From the NCBI GenBank assembly GCA_005879805.1, contig VBKL01000053.1, positions 29,520-93,519 of the forward strand: 64,000 nucleotides of DNA, written 5' to 3'. Source of the stretch: Deltaproteobacteria bacterium (lineage in GTDB: Bacteria > Myxococcota > Myxococcia > Myxococcales > 40CM-4-68-19). Within the stretch, counting starts at the first letter, position 1; every line of letters begins with the position of its first letter. The notes beneath the pieces are model-generated. The model did not search any database. It was given only the letters and a program-made list of their open reading frames with translations, and had not been told where the DNA came from. Both the position numbers and the translations under genes were made by a program. Positions 18,974 through 28,789 of the stretch are shown piece after piece.

Positions 18974-19714
18974 TCAGGTCCGCAAGAGCGCGGTCGCCTG
19001 CGCCGAGAGATCGGAAGGGCTGTCCGTGCACGGATGTCCCTCGGTCCAGAGGAGCTCCACCGCTCTGCTCTCGCGGACGACCAGCTGGAGCGAAGATCGC
19101 GTTCCGTATCCCAGATCGTCGGCATGCACGCACGCGCCTTCGAGCGGAACCTCCCCATGCCGCTGCATCGGGGGGCGGAGCGTTGCGGCGGAAAGACCCG
19201 GATCCGAGAAGAGCGGCGCGCATTCGCGCTTCACCTCCGCCTCCCGAACGCCCTCTCCGGCTCCGTAGCTCCGCTCCGTCACGACGAGCAGGAGGCCGGA
19301 TAGAACCGGGCGGAATTCCAGGCGGACACCGTCGCAGACCGCGATCCACGCCTCGTTCGCGTCGGCGAAGAGCAGATGGAAGCCGTTGTGGCGATTGCCG
19401 GGCACCTTCCCGATCCGTTCCTTTGCCGCGCTGGCGGTCGCGGAGCGGAGCGCTTCGAGCACCAGCTCGCCGCGCGAGGCACGTCCCGGATCGAGCACCG
19501 CGCCCCGCCGGTTGGTCAGGCAGGCGAACATGCCGCGGGCGTTGAGTCCCAGCCAGGTCCCGCCGCTCCTGAGATCGCGCGGCAGCAGTACAGGGTCGGG
19601 CCCGGGCTCTACTTGCGCGGCGCGAGCCGGCCGGGCGAGGAATTCGTTCCGGTTCCCAGTGGCGGCGAGGACGATCCCCGGCGCCGGACGTAGCGCGAAG
19701 ACGAGCGTGCACAT
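18974..19714 (-). CDS. NRDE/TANGO2 family protein
   Basis: A 246-residue protein starting with MCTLVFA; Cys 2 would be the N-terminal residue after Met removal. It has the family's NRNEF motif, GGTWLGLN and LTNRRG. The family (NRDE; TANGO2 in animals) resembles N-terminal nucleophile hydrolases; human TANGO2 is linked to acyl-CoA or haem handling, but the bacterial role is unsettled. The gene looks complete. Confidence 0.88.
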   Translation of the reverse strand: MCTLVFALRPAPGIVLAATGNRNEFLARPARAAQVEPGPDPVLLPRDLRSGGTWLGLNARGMFACLTNRRGAVLDPGRASRGELVLEALRSATASAAKERIGKVPGNRHNGFHLLFADANEAWIAVCDGVRLEFRPVLSGLLLVVTERSYGAGEGVREAEVKRECAPLFSDPGLSAATLRPPMQRHGEVPLEGACVHADDLGYGTRSSLQLVVRESRAVELLWTEGHPCTDSPSDLSAQATALLRT

Positions 19715-19778
19715 GGGGGCGCAACCGTAGCAGATGAGTCATGCGGGTAGGCGAGTTGTGCTCTACAGTGCCGCCCCC

Positions 19779-20775
19779 ATGCCCACCCCTCGCAAAACGC
19801 AACTCCGCAAGCCGTTCCAGAAAGCGCGGCGCGTCGATCCCCGGCCGATCACCGGGCGCGAATCCGCCCGCGACCTCCTCGAGCACGCCTTCGGCGCTTA
19901 TGTCGGCCGCCAGGTGCGCACCGCCCACGAGCTCATGCGGCGATCGATCGCGGAGGACTGCAGCATCTTCCTCACGCTGTCCGGCGCCATGACGCCAGCC
20001 GGCCTCCACCAGAGCTGCCTCATCCCGCTCATCGAGAACGGGATCGTCTCCGCGCTGACCACGACGGGCGCGAACCTCTATCACGACGCCCACCGGATCA
20101 TCGGGCACGCGATCCGCGAGGTGAACCCGAACGCGGGCGATCTGCAGCTGCGGCTCGCCCGCGTCATCCGCATCTACGATCTCGGGTTCTGGGAGGAGGC
20201 GCTCCTCGACACCGACCGGCTCTTCAGCGCGCTCATGCAGGGACCCGACTACCAGCGCAGCATGACCACGCCACAGTTCCATGCCCTGCTCGGCCGCGAT
20301 CTAGCACTACGCGCGGCACGAGGTGGGGAGCGGGCGTCTCGCCATCTGGATCCTCGGCGGAGGGGTCCCGAAAAACTACACGCTCCAGGGCGAACCACTC
20401 CTCGATCAGATCCTCTTCGTGCCCACCACCGGTTTCGACATCGACGTGCAATTCTGCGTCGACCCGGTGGACAACGGCGCCCTCAGCTCATGCCCGGCGG
20501 GCGAGGGACATACCTGGGGCAAGGTCTCCGTCGAGGCGGTGGAAGCGGGCTCGATCTACGTGCACACCGACGTGACAGCCGTCTTCCCCTGGCTCACCCA
20601 TGCGTTGCTCTCCGACCCGAAGATGAAGCGCAAGCCCAAGCGTCTGCTCGACTCGCTCGACGACGCCCGGTCCTTCCTCGACAAGGCGGTTGCCAAGAAC
20701 CGCGGCGAGCTGCTCAAGACGTTGCGCTTCCCGGGAGCCGCGCCGAAGCACGACCCGGAAAGCGTCGTCCGCTGA
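19779..20775 (+). pseudogene. Deoxyhypusine-synthase-like gene with deletion
   Basis: The N-terminal half, from PTPRKTQLRKPFQKAR through FLTLSGAMTPAGLHQSCLIPL and GANLYHDAH, and the C-terminal half, LAIWILGGGVPKNYTLQGEP followed by VSVEAVEAGSIYVHTDV, both match deoxyhypusine synthase-like NAD-dependent proteins. The halves lie in different frames, joined at about 20298-20306. Roughly 70 residues expected between them are missing, and the downstream frame meets TAG at 20300-20302. Bacterial members of this family are often not true deoxyhypusine synthases, because bacteria lack eIF5A. Collapse of sequence during assembly is a serious alternative. Confidence 0.78.
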
Positions 20776-20778
20776 TCA

Positions 20779-21432
20779 TCAAGGCTCTTCGCCGGCGAGG
20801 ATCAGCCAGCGCCCACCGCGACCCTGGGCGTCGGTGATCACCGAGCAAATCTGCTTCTCTCCGGAGTCCTCGACGTCCCACGGACCGTCGTACGACCATC
20901 GTGCGTCGCACCGGTTCTCGTGGCAGTTCTTCTGCACCGGAACCCCAAGACTGCGCAGCGCCGCATCGCGGAGGGCAGGATCCCGCGATACGGCTGCCGC
21001 ACAGGCGCCGCGGAACTCCGCCGGCTTGCAGAGCGGGCGACCCGAGGCGTGGCACGCCCGCAGCTCGTGCAGTGCCCAACGCTCTTGCACCTTGCGCGCG
21101 CCGAGGAGGACGCCGGTGACCGCGATGGTGACGACCCACGGGCCGACCACGCCGAGGGCGGTCCATCCATAGCGCTCGGACCGCCTGCGTCCGAGGATCA
21201 GCCCGGTGACGCCGCCGACGAGGAGTCCCGTCACCGAGGCGAAGAGGAGCCAGCGCAGCAGCGAGTCGCCGGTCGGCACCGGGCCTTCGAACCAGCGCTG
21301 CAGCCCCGTGGCCCCCGCCAGCGCAGCGAGGGGCACCAGGAAGATCGCCAGCATCCGCCACGGGAGCGGACGACCGGGTGGTCCGCCCTGCGGACTACGC
21401 TCGCCGGCGGAGCTGGACTCCTCCGGCGTCAC
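20779..21432 (-). CDS. Hypothetical membrane protein, Cys-rich C-terminus
   Basis: A 217-residue protein with a polar Pro/Ser-rich N-terminus, three hydrophobic segments between residues ~25 and ~110 and a soluble C-terminal domain with six cysteines (ACHAS, LCKPA, GACAA, NCHENRC, ICSV), probably disulfide-bonded outside the cytoplasm. No family recognised. The GTG start at 21432 overlaps the stop of the upstream hypothetical gene (GTGA), placing it at the end of the pyrimidine operon. Confidence 0.65.
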   Translation of the reverse strand: MTPEESSSAGERSPQGGPPGRPLPWRMLAIFLVPLAALAGATGLQRWFEGPVPTGDSLLRWLLFASVTGLLVGGVTGLILGRRRSERYGWTALGVVGPWVVTIAVTGVLLGARKVQERWALHELRACHASGRPLCKPAEFRGACAAAVSRDPALRDAALRSLGVPVQKNCHENRCDARWSYDGPWDVEDSGEKQICSVITDAQGRGGRWLILAGEEP

Positions 21433-22118
21433 CCATGCGCCGCTTCGCCCTGCTTGCGGGCGCGGGGCCCGAGGAAGGGCTTGTCGAAGTCGTAGATGTT
21501 CTCGATGCTCACGTTGCGGAACCGCTCCGACTGGAGCTGCATCCGCTCCAGCTCCCAGAGCAGGTCGCGCACCGGGATCTGGCCCTGCTTCTTGCGCCGC
21601 TTCACCTCGCGCAGGATGGCCCGCCGCATCTCCCGCGGGTGGTAGGTGAACGAGCTGGAGAAGTGGAAGGTGCCGGCCAACGGGACGAGGCGAGCCTCGA
21701 AAAGGTCGCCCACTTCGAGCCCGTGCATCTGCCGGCGCTCGGTGACGTTGAAATTGTCGCCGGTCACGACGTCGCGCACCCGTACCTGGCCCTGCTTGGG
21801 CGGCCGCAAGAAGCCGCGGCGGCCGCGATACTCGTAGAGCCCGATGCGCGACTGGGTGAGACCCATGATCACGTCCTTGTCGCGGGCTTCCAGCGTCGCC
21901 CCCTGCTCCTGCAGGAAGCGCTGCACCGGGGAGCTGCCGCTCTTCTGCCGATCGAGGAGGTACCAGTTGAAGAAGGCCTGCATGCGCTGCTCGAAGCAGC
22001 GGTCGTCCTCGTGCACCTCGCCGCCCGTGCCGCCGAAGTACTCCTTCTTCGCGTCGACGATGTCGTTGACGTCGCGCGCGGCCCAGGCGAGCAGCTGATC
22101 GATCTGCGGCTGCACCAT
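21429..22118 (-). CDS. Conserved hypothetical protein
   Basis: A 229-residue soluble protein (VQPQIDQLLAWAARDVNDIV...). It contains the phrases FFNWYLLDRQKSG, YEYRGRRGFLRPPKQGQV and VRVRDVVTGDNFNVTERRQM, suggesting a small beta-barrel domain within a helical framework. No catalytic motif, signal or membrane segment. The gene begins 3 bp after carA and overlaps the next gene, so it is transcribed with the pyrimidine genes. Function unknown. Confidence 0.65.
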   Translation of the reverse strand: MVQPQIDQLLAWAARDVNDIVDAKKEYFGGTGGEVHEDDRCFEQRMQAFFNWYLLDRQKSGSSPVQRFLQEQGATLEARDKDVIMGLTQSRIGLYEYRGRRGFLRPPKQGQVRVRDVVTGDNFNVTERRQMHGLEVGDLFEARLVPLAGTFHFSSSFTYHPREMRRAILREVKRRKKQGQIPVRDLLWELERMQLQSERFRNVSIENIYDFDKPFLGPRARKQGEAAHG

Positions 22119-22121
22119 GGC

Positions 22122-23215
22122 CTAGCGCTCGATCATCTGAAGGAACCGGCGGAACAGGTACCGCGAGTCGTGCGGACCCGGGCTGTCCTCGGGATGGTAC
22201 TGCACGGCGAACATCCGCGCCTCCGGCACGGCGATCCCTTCGACCGTGCCGTCGTAGAGGTTTCGATGGGTGACGATCGCCTTTCCGCGAACGCTCGCCT
22301 CCTCGGTCGAGAAGCCATGGTTCTGGGAGGTCATGTCGATGGAGTTTCCCACTAGATCGCGCACGGGATGGTTGGCCCCGCGATGGCCGAACTTGAGCTT
22401 GTACGTCTTGCCCCCGACCGCCAGCGAAAGGATCTGGTGGCCGAGGCAGATGCCTAGCACAGGCACCTTGCCGAGCAACTCCGCCGCCTGCCGATCGGCA
22501 CCCGTCACCGCGGCTGGATCGCCGGGCCCGTTGGAGAGGACCACCCCGGCCGGCTTGCGCGCGAGGATGTCGGAGGCCTTGGTTTGCGACGGCACCACCG
22601 TGACGCGGAAGCCGGTATCGACGAGCTGGCGGAGGATGCCGCGCTTCACGCCGTAGTCGACCACCACCACGTCATGTCGCGCAGGCTCCGGTTTCCGGCC
22701 GAGGACGCCCTCGTTCCACTCGTAGGCAGTCCTGGTGCTCACCTTGGTAGCGAGATCCTGTCCTTCCATGCCGGGAAGCTTGCGGGCCTTCTCCACCAGC
22801 GCCTGCGCCGACGATCCGGAAGAATCGATGATCCCCTGCTGCGCTCCGGCGCTGCGGAGAACCCGCACGAGGCGACGGGTGTCGACGCCCTCGATGCCGA
22901 CCACGCCGTGCCCGGTGAGCCAGGCGAGGAAGGGCTCGTCGCTGCGCCAGTTGCTCGGCTCGCGACACACGCGCCGGGCGACGAATCCGGGCACCTGCGG
23001 CACGGGCGCCTGCTCGTCGCCGTGGTGGACGCCGTAATTGCCCAGTTCGGCGACGGTGAAGGTGACGATCTGCCCTGCGTAGGACGGGTCGGTGAGGATC
23101 TCCTGGTAGCCGGTGTGGCTGGTGTTGAAGACCACCTCGCCCGCCGCCTCGCCGGAGGCGCCGCAGGCAAAGCCCTCGAAGACGTCGCCCGAGGCGAGCG
23201 CGAGCGTAGCCTTCT

Positions 23216-23219
<4 letters not shown>
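22122..23219 (-). CDS. carA: Carbamoyl-phosphate synthase small subunit
   Basis: A 365-residue glutaminase subunit that passes ammonia to CarB. The N-terminal domain begins KKATLALASGDVFEGFACG; the class I glutamine amidotransferase domain has VLSNGPGDP, the nucleophile elbow GICLGHQ and the His-Glu pair in AVQYHPEDSPGP. The ATG overlaps the pyrC stop (ATGA). Gene order pyrB-pyrC-carA on one transcript fits pyrimidine biosynthesis. Confidence 0.96.
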
Positions 23220-24576
<1,357 letters not shown>

Positions 24577-24580
<4 letters not shown>

Positions 24581-25446
24581 GCGGACACCCGCGCGCGAAG
24601 GCAGAGAGCCAGCGCCGCCATGCGAACGGCGACTCCGCTGTCCACCTGATCCATCACCAGGCTGCGATCGCTGTCGAGCACTTCGGGCGAAAGCTCGACC
24701 CCGCGGTTCACTGGACCCGGATGGAGCACGACCGATCCCGGCGGCAAGAGCTCCAGCGTCTTCGGCGTCAGCCCCCAGACGCGTGAGTAGTCGCGGGCGC
24801 CGGGGATGCGGGCGTCGGCGATGCGTTCCTGCTGGATGCGCAAGGCCATCACCGCGTCGGCGCCGCGGAGCGCGTCGGCGAGGGAGCGGGCCACCTCGCA
24901 GCCGAGCTTTTCGATTCCGGCGGGCATCAGCGTCGAGGGTCCCGCCACCCGGACCTTGGCTCCGAGCTTGCTCAGGCAATGCACGTTGGAGCGTGCCACG
25001 CGGCTGTGGGCGATGTCGCCGACGATGGCGATCGACTTGCCTGCGAGCGATCCGAGGCGCTCGCGCAAAGTGAGCGCGTCGAGCAATGCCTGGGTCGGGT
25101 GCTCGTGGAATCCATCGCCGGCATTGATCACCGTCGACTGCACGACCCGGGCAACCGCCCGCGAGGCGCCGGCGCAAGGATGCCGGACGACCAGCACGTC
25201 GGCACCGATCGCCTCCAGGTTGCGGACCGTGTCGGCGAGCGACTCGCCCTTGGAGACGCTGGAGGCGTCCTTCTGGAAGCTGAGCACGTCCGCGCCGAGG
25301 GCGTGGGCGGCCATCTCGAACGAGCTGCGCGTCCGCGTGCTGGCCTCGAAGAACAGCGTCACCACCGCCTTGCGCGCGAGGAGGTCGCGGCGCGACGGCG
25401 CCGGCTTTCCCGCCCGCTCCGCCGCGCGCTCGTGCTTGAAGCGGGC
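24577..25446 (-). pseudogene. pyrB: Aspartate carbamoyltransferase, N-terminus missing
   Basis: The catalytic body is present: FFEASTRTRSSFEMA (carbamoyl-phosphate loop), VLVVRHPCAG, HEHPTQALLDAL, GDIAHSRVARSN and VLHPGPVNRGVEL. The first ~30-40 residues expected of PyrB are absent. The frame can be followed back to about 25446 (ARFKHERAAER...), where it collides with an upstream phosphoesterase gene in another frame. The only starts left are internal GTGs near 25365, too late for a normal enzyme. PyrB is needed for pyrimidine synthesis, so a deletion artefact in the sequence is more likely than genuine loss. Confidence 0.85.
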
Positions 25447-25447
25447 A

Positions 25448-26026
25448 GTCGCGCGGCTGGCCGCAGCTTCCGATGCTGCACAGGTACTTGTTGCCGTCCT
25501 CGATGCGGACCTGCTCCTCCCACACGTCCCGCACGTCCGGTCCGAGCAGGAAGGCGCGCTGCAGATGCGAGTGTCCGATGAAGGTGAGGTGGGGCAATTC
25601 GCCGGGTGTGCGCAGGACGAGATCTTCGGCCTGCTCGAGCGCGAAGACGTATTCGAAGGCCGCCGGGTCCCTCGGACTGGCGTGGCCGTAGAGGACGTTC
25701 CCTTCCGGCTGAGTGTAGGGGAGCGAGCGCAGCCAGGTGAGGTTTTCCCGGGTCAGCCGCGCCGCGGTCCAGTCGAGCACTTCGCGCGCGGCGGCGTAGT
25801 AGTAGCTGTAGTCCATCCGTCCGGCGACCGCGGCGTCGTGGTTCCCGAGCACCGAGAACGCGCAGCGCTTGCGGACGAGATCGCACGCCTCGTTGGGATT
25901 GGCGCCGTAACCGACGGTGTCGCCCAGGCACACGAAACGATCGGCTCCGCCCTGCTCGGCCGCCGCTACGCACGCAGTGAGCGCTTCGATGTTGGCGTGC
26001 ACGTCGGTGAGGATGGCGGTCCGCAT
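25448..26026 (-). pseudogene. Metallophosphoesterase, C-terminus missing
   Basis: Begins cleanly with RTAILTDVHANIEAL (first metal motif D-x-H), then VCLGDTVGYGANP, VLGNHD and FIGHSH, the calcineurin-like phosphoesterase series of the YfcE/diadenosine-hydrolase-like branch. It runs normally to SIGSCGQPRD (25448-25450), after which the sequence is aspartate carbamoyltransferase in another frame. About 60-80 C-terminal residues are missing. In the sequence as given, this frame stays open through pyrB into pyrC without a stop. Confidence 0.8.
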
Positions 26027-26097
26027 CGCGGCGGGGATTGTGAGTACACCGCGCTCCAGAGCGGTGCAACAACCCAAATCATGCTAGTTGCGAGGGG

Positions 26098-26667
26098 ATG
26101 CGGGCCCTCCCCTTCGCCCTCGCGTCGCTCGTGGCGCTCCCCTTGCTCGCGGCCCCCCTGGAAGTCGAGCTCGGAGGCGGCATCGGCAGGGTCCTCAACG
26201 GGTCCTACCCCTGGGCTCCGATCGCCTCCGCCCGCCTCGGATCGAGCTCCCCCGGGTTCCGGCCTGGATTCCGGATCTTCGGGGCGGCGGGCCCTTCGGG
26301 AGGCGACGCGGTCCTGCTCCCGGGAGCGAGCGGCAAGGCCGGTTACCAGGCTCTGGCGTTCCTCCTCGACCTCCGCTACTCACGATCCTTCGTCTACGCG
26401 TCGGGCGGGGTCGGGATCGGGCAGGTCTTCAGCCTCCAGCGCTCCCTCTCCTTCGAGCAGTTCCCGCTGACAGGCAGCCCCAACGTCGCGCTGCAAGCAA
26501 ACCTCGGAATCCGGACCTCGGCCTATCCGCGGGTGGGCCTCGAGAGCGGCCTGACGATGTGGAGCGGAATCAAGCGCGAGGGCCGTGCGGGCGCCGGACC
26601 CGGGCCGGAAACCGACATCCGGAAGCTCGGGGCACACTTCCTCTTCACCCTCGCGTTCGGGGGCTGA
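26098..26667 (+). CDS. Predicted outer-membrane beta-barrel protein
   Basis: A 189-residue protein with a signal peptide (RALPFALASLVALPLLAAP) and short alternating strands rich in Gly and aromatic residues: LEVELGGGIGRVL, FVYASGGVGIGQVFSL, LQANLGIRTSAYPRVGLESGL, ending HFLFTLAFGG. The terminal aromatic strand fits a small OMP-fold barrel. No named family recognised. It is divergent from the phosphoesterase gene and convergent on the sugar kinase. Confidence 0.65.
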   Translation: MRALPFALASLVALPLLAAPLEVELGGGIGRVLNGSYPWAPIASARLGSSSPGFRPGFRIFGAAGPSGGDAVLLPGASGKAGYQALAFLLDLRYSRSFVYASGGVGIGQVFSLQRSLSFEQFPLTGSPNVALQANLGIRTSAYPRVGLESGLTMWSGIKREGRAGAGPGPETDIRKLGAHFLFTLAFGG

Positions 26668-26670
26668 GGC

Positions 26671-27591
26671 TTACGCGATCGACGCGTGCAGGTTCTCGAA
26701 CTCCGTGAGCTCGCGGAAGCGCTGGTAGCGCGCCCGCACTTCGGCGAGCGTCAGGTCGCGCAACCGATCGAGCGAGAACGCTTCCACGGTGAACGAGGCG
26801 ATGGTGCAGCCCATCACGACCGCCTGACGGAGATCCCGCAGGTCATCTTTGCCCAGACGATCGAGGAGCCCGAGAAAGCCGCCCGCGAAGGTGTCGCCCG
26901 CCCCGGTCGGATCGGCCACGGCGGCGAGGGGAAAGGCGGGCGCGTAGAACGCTTCCTTTCCGGAGATGAGGAACGCGCCGTACTCGCCGCGCTTGATGCA
27001 GACCGCCCGCGGCCCCATCTGCTCGATGGCGGCGGCCGCCTTGACGATGTTGGCCTCGCCGGCAAGCTGCCGCGCCTCGGCGTCGTTGACGAGGAGGACG
27101 TCGATGCGGGGGAGCAGCCGCAAGAGCGCGTCGCGCTTCCCTTCGATCCAGAAGTTCATCGTATCGGCGCAGACGAGCTTGGGCCGCTGCACCTGGTCGA
27201 GGACCCGCATCTGCAGCACGGGATCGATGTTGCCGAGGAAGACGCGGTCCGCCTTCTGCGCCCGCTCGTCGAGCTTGGGCTCGAAATCGGCGAAGACGTT
27301 GAGCTGGGTGTCGAGGGTCTGAGCGGTGTTGAGATCGAATCCGTAGCGCCCCTTCCACCGGAAGGTCTTGCCCCGCACCCGCTCGAGCCCCTCCAGCGAG
27401 ACCCCGCGGGCACGCAGGAATTCGAGCTGCGCGAGAGGGAAGTCCTCACCGACGACTCCCACTACCGAAACGGGCGTGAGGAGGCTCGCCGCCGCGGAGA
27501 AATACGTGGCGCTCCCTCCCAGGACCTCTTCGCGCGCGCCGAAGGGGGTCTCCACCGAATCGAGCGCGACGCTTCCGACGACGAGCAGCAC
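26671..27591 (-). CDS. PfkB-family carbohydrate kinase
   Basis: A 306-residue ribokinase-superfamily kinase. The N-terminal GG switch region is LGGSATYFSAAASLL, and the C-terminal signature DPTGAGDTFAGGFLG carries the catalytic Asp. The substrate (sugar or nucleoside) cannot be told. The GTG start at 27591 directly follows the rlmN stop (TGAGTG) and has AAGGAG 7 nt upstream; a copy of the dispersed repeat lies just before that site. Confidence 0.9.
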   Translation of the reverse strand: MLLVVGSVALDSVETPFGAREEVLGGSATYFSAAASLLTPVSVVGVVGEDFPLAQLEFLRARGVSLEGLERVRGKTFRWKGRYGFDLNTAQTLDTQLNVFADFEPKLDERAQKADRVFLGNIDPVLQMRVLDQVQRPKLVCADTMNFWIEGKRDALLRLLPRIDVLLVNDAEARQLAGEANIVKAAAAIEQMGPRAVCIKRGEYGAFLISGKEAFYAPAFPLAAVADPTGAGDTFAGGFLGLLDRLGKDDLRDLRQAVVMGCTIASFTVEAFSLDRLRDLTLAEVRARYQRFRELTEFENLHASIA

Positions 27592-28788
27592 TCAGCGACT
27601 CCTTCCGTATGCTCCGCCCTGCGGGCTCCGCGCGTCCCGGGCAAAGCCGGCTCCTCCGGGTTCCTGCCCCTGGATGGCGAGCTGGCCGCACGCGGCCGAG
27701 ATGTCGCGCCCCCGGTTCTTGCGGACCATCGCCGCGAGCCCATGCTTCTCGAGGATGCCGCGGAACGCCTGCACGCGCTCCGTTCCCGGGTCGCCGAACC
27801 CGAGGCCCGGATTCTCGTTGTAGGGGATCAGGTTGACCTTGGCGGGAATGCCCTGCAGCAGCGCGGCAAGACGGTGCGCGTCGCCGTCGGTGTCGTTCAC
27901 GTCCCGCAGCATCACGTATTCGAAGGTGATCCGGCGGCCGTACTTCATGGGGAAGGTCCTGCAGGCGTCGAGCAGCGCCGCGATGTTCCACTTGCGGTCG
28001 ACGGGCATCAACTTCGCGCGATCCTCGTCGGTCGTGGCGTTGAGCGAGACGGCGAGCTTCACCTGGGTCTCCTCGCCGAGACGCTGGATGTTGGGGACCA
28101 GCCCGCTGGTGGAAACCGTGACGTGCCGGTGGCTGAAGTTCGCGCCCTGGTCATCGAGGAGAAGCTCGAGGGAGCGCTTCACGTTCTCGTAGTTGTGGAG
28201 GGGCTCTCCCATTCCCATGTAGACGAGGTTCGTGAGCGGCCGCTGCGGGTCCATGGTGGCGTCGCCGAGCGCGCGCAGGTCGGCGTTGACGCGATAGACC
28301 TGATCGGCGATTTCACCCGGAGTGAGATCGCGCTTCAGGCCCATGGTCGCGGTGAGGCAGAACCCGCATCCCATCGCGCAGCCGACCTGGGTGGAAACGC
28401 ACAGCGTGCGGCGAACGCGGCGCGACGGGATCGTGTCTGCCTCAGCCGGATCCTCGGGATCGAAGCTGTCGGGACCCGTCTCGTCCGGCATGTAGACGGA
28501 TTCGATGAGCATCCCGTCGGCGGTGCGCAGGCGATATTTGCGCGTGCCATCGCGGGAAACCTGCACGCCGTCGATCTCCAGCGTCGTGAGCCGCGCCTCC
28601 TCGGCCAGCCGCTCGCGGAAGGCGCCCGGGAGATCGGTCATATCGTCGAGGGAGGCGGCGCCCTTGTGGTGGAGCCAGCGGAAGAGCTGCCGGGCGCGGA
28701 AAGGACGCTCTCCGAGACGCTCGACGAGGGCGGAAAGCTCGGCGGGCGTCATCGAGCGGAGATCGGGCTTTTCGGCGATGGGAAGCAC
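27592..28788 (-). CDS. rlmN: 23S rRNA/tRNA adenine-C2 methyltransferase
   Basis: A 398-residue radical-SAM enzyme that methylates A2503 of 23S rRNA and A37 of some tRNAs. The cluster motif is CAMGCGFCLTATMG (C-x3-C-x2-C), with VYMGMGEPLHNYENV and the catalytic-Cys region near AACGQLA. The normal C-terminus would be around AACGQLA; here about 25 further residues follow, of which EPGGAGFARDARSPQGGAYG is encoded by repeat copy 3. The start is GTG 28788, 1 bp after the CorB-type gene. Confidence 0.94.
   Translation of the reverse strand: MLPIAEKPDLRSMTPAELSALVERLGERPFRARQLFRWLHHKGAASLDDMTDLPGAFRERLAEEARLTTLEIDGVQVSRDGTRKYRLRTADGMLIESVYMPDETGPDSFDPEDPAEADTIPSRRVRRTLCVSTQVGCAMGCGFCLTATMGLKRDLTPGEIADQVYRVNADLRALGDATMDPQRPLTNLVYMGMGEPLHNYENVKRSLELLLDDQGANFSHRHVTVSTSGLVPNIQRLGEETQVKLAVSLNATTDEDRAKLMPVDRKWNIAALLDACRTFPMKYGRRITFEYVMLRDVNDTDGDAHRLAALLQGIPAKVNLIPYNENPGLGFGDPGTERVQAFRGILEKHGLAAMVRKNRGRDISAACGQLAIQGQEPGGAGFARDARSPQGGAYGRSR
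27606..27657 (-). repeat. Dispersed start-proximal element, copy 3
   Basis: A 52-bp copy with 4 differences from copy 2, plus strand beginning CGTATGCTCCGCCCTGCGGG and ending CTCCTCC. Unlike the other copies it sits inside a reading frame, forming the tail of RlmN, and ends 14 nt before the kinase GTG. Three of its changes fall within the stem arms of copy 2, so the alternative stems are weaker here. Confidence 0.8.
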
Positions 28789-28789
28789 C

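Noticed and set aside
23158..23178. CGCAGGCAAAGCCC inside carA, matching part of the dispersed element
   Set aside because: Only 14 bases match, the flanks do not, and the bases encode the conserved FACG of CarA.
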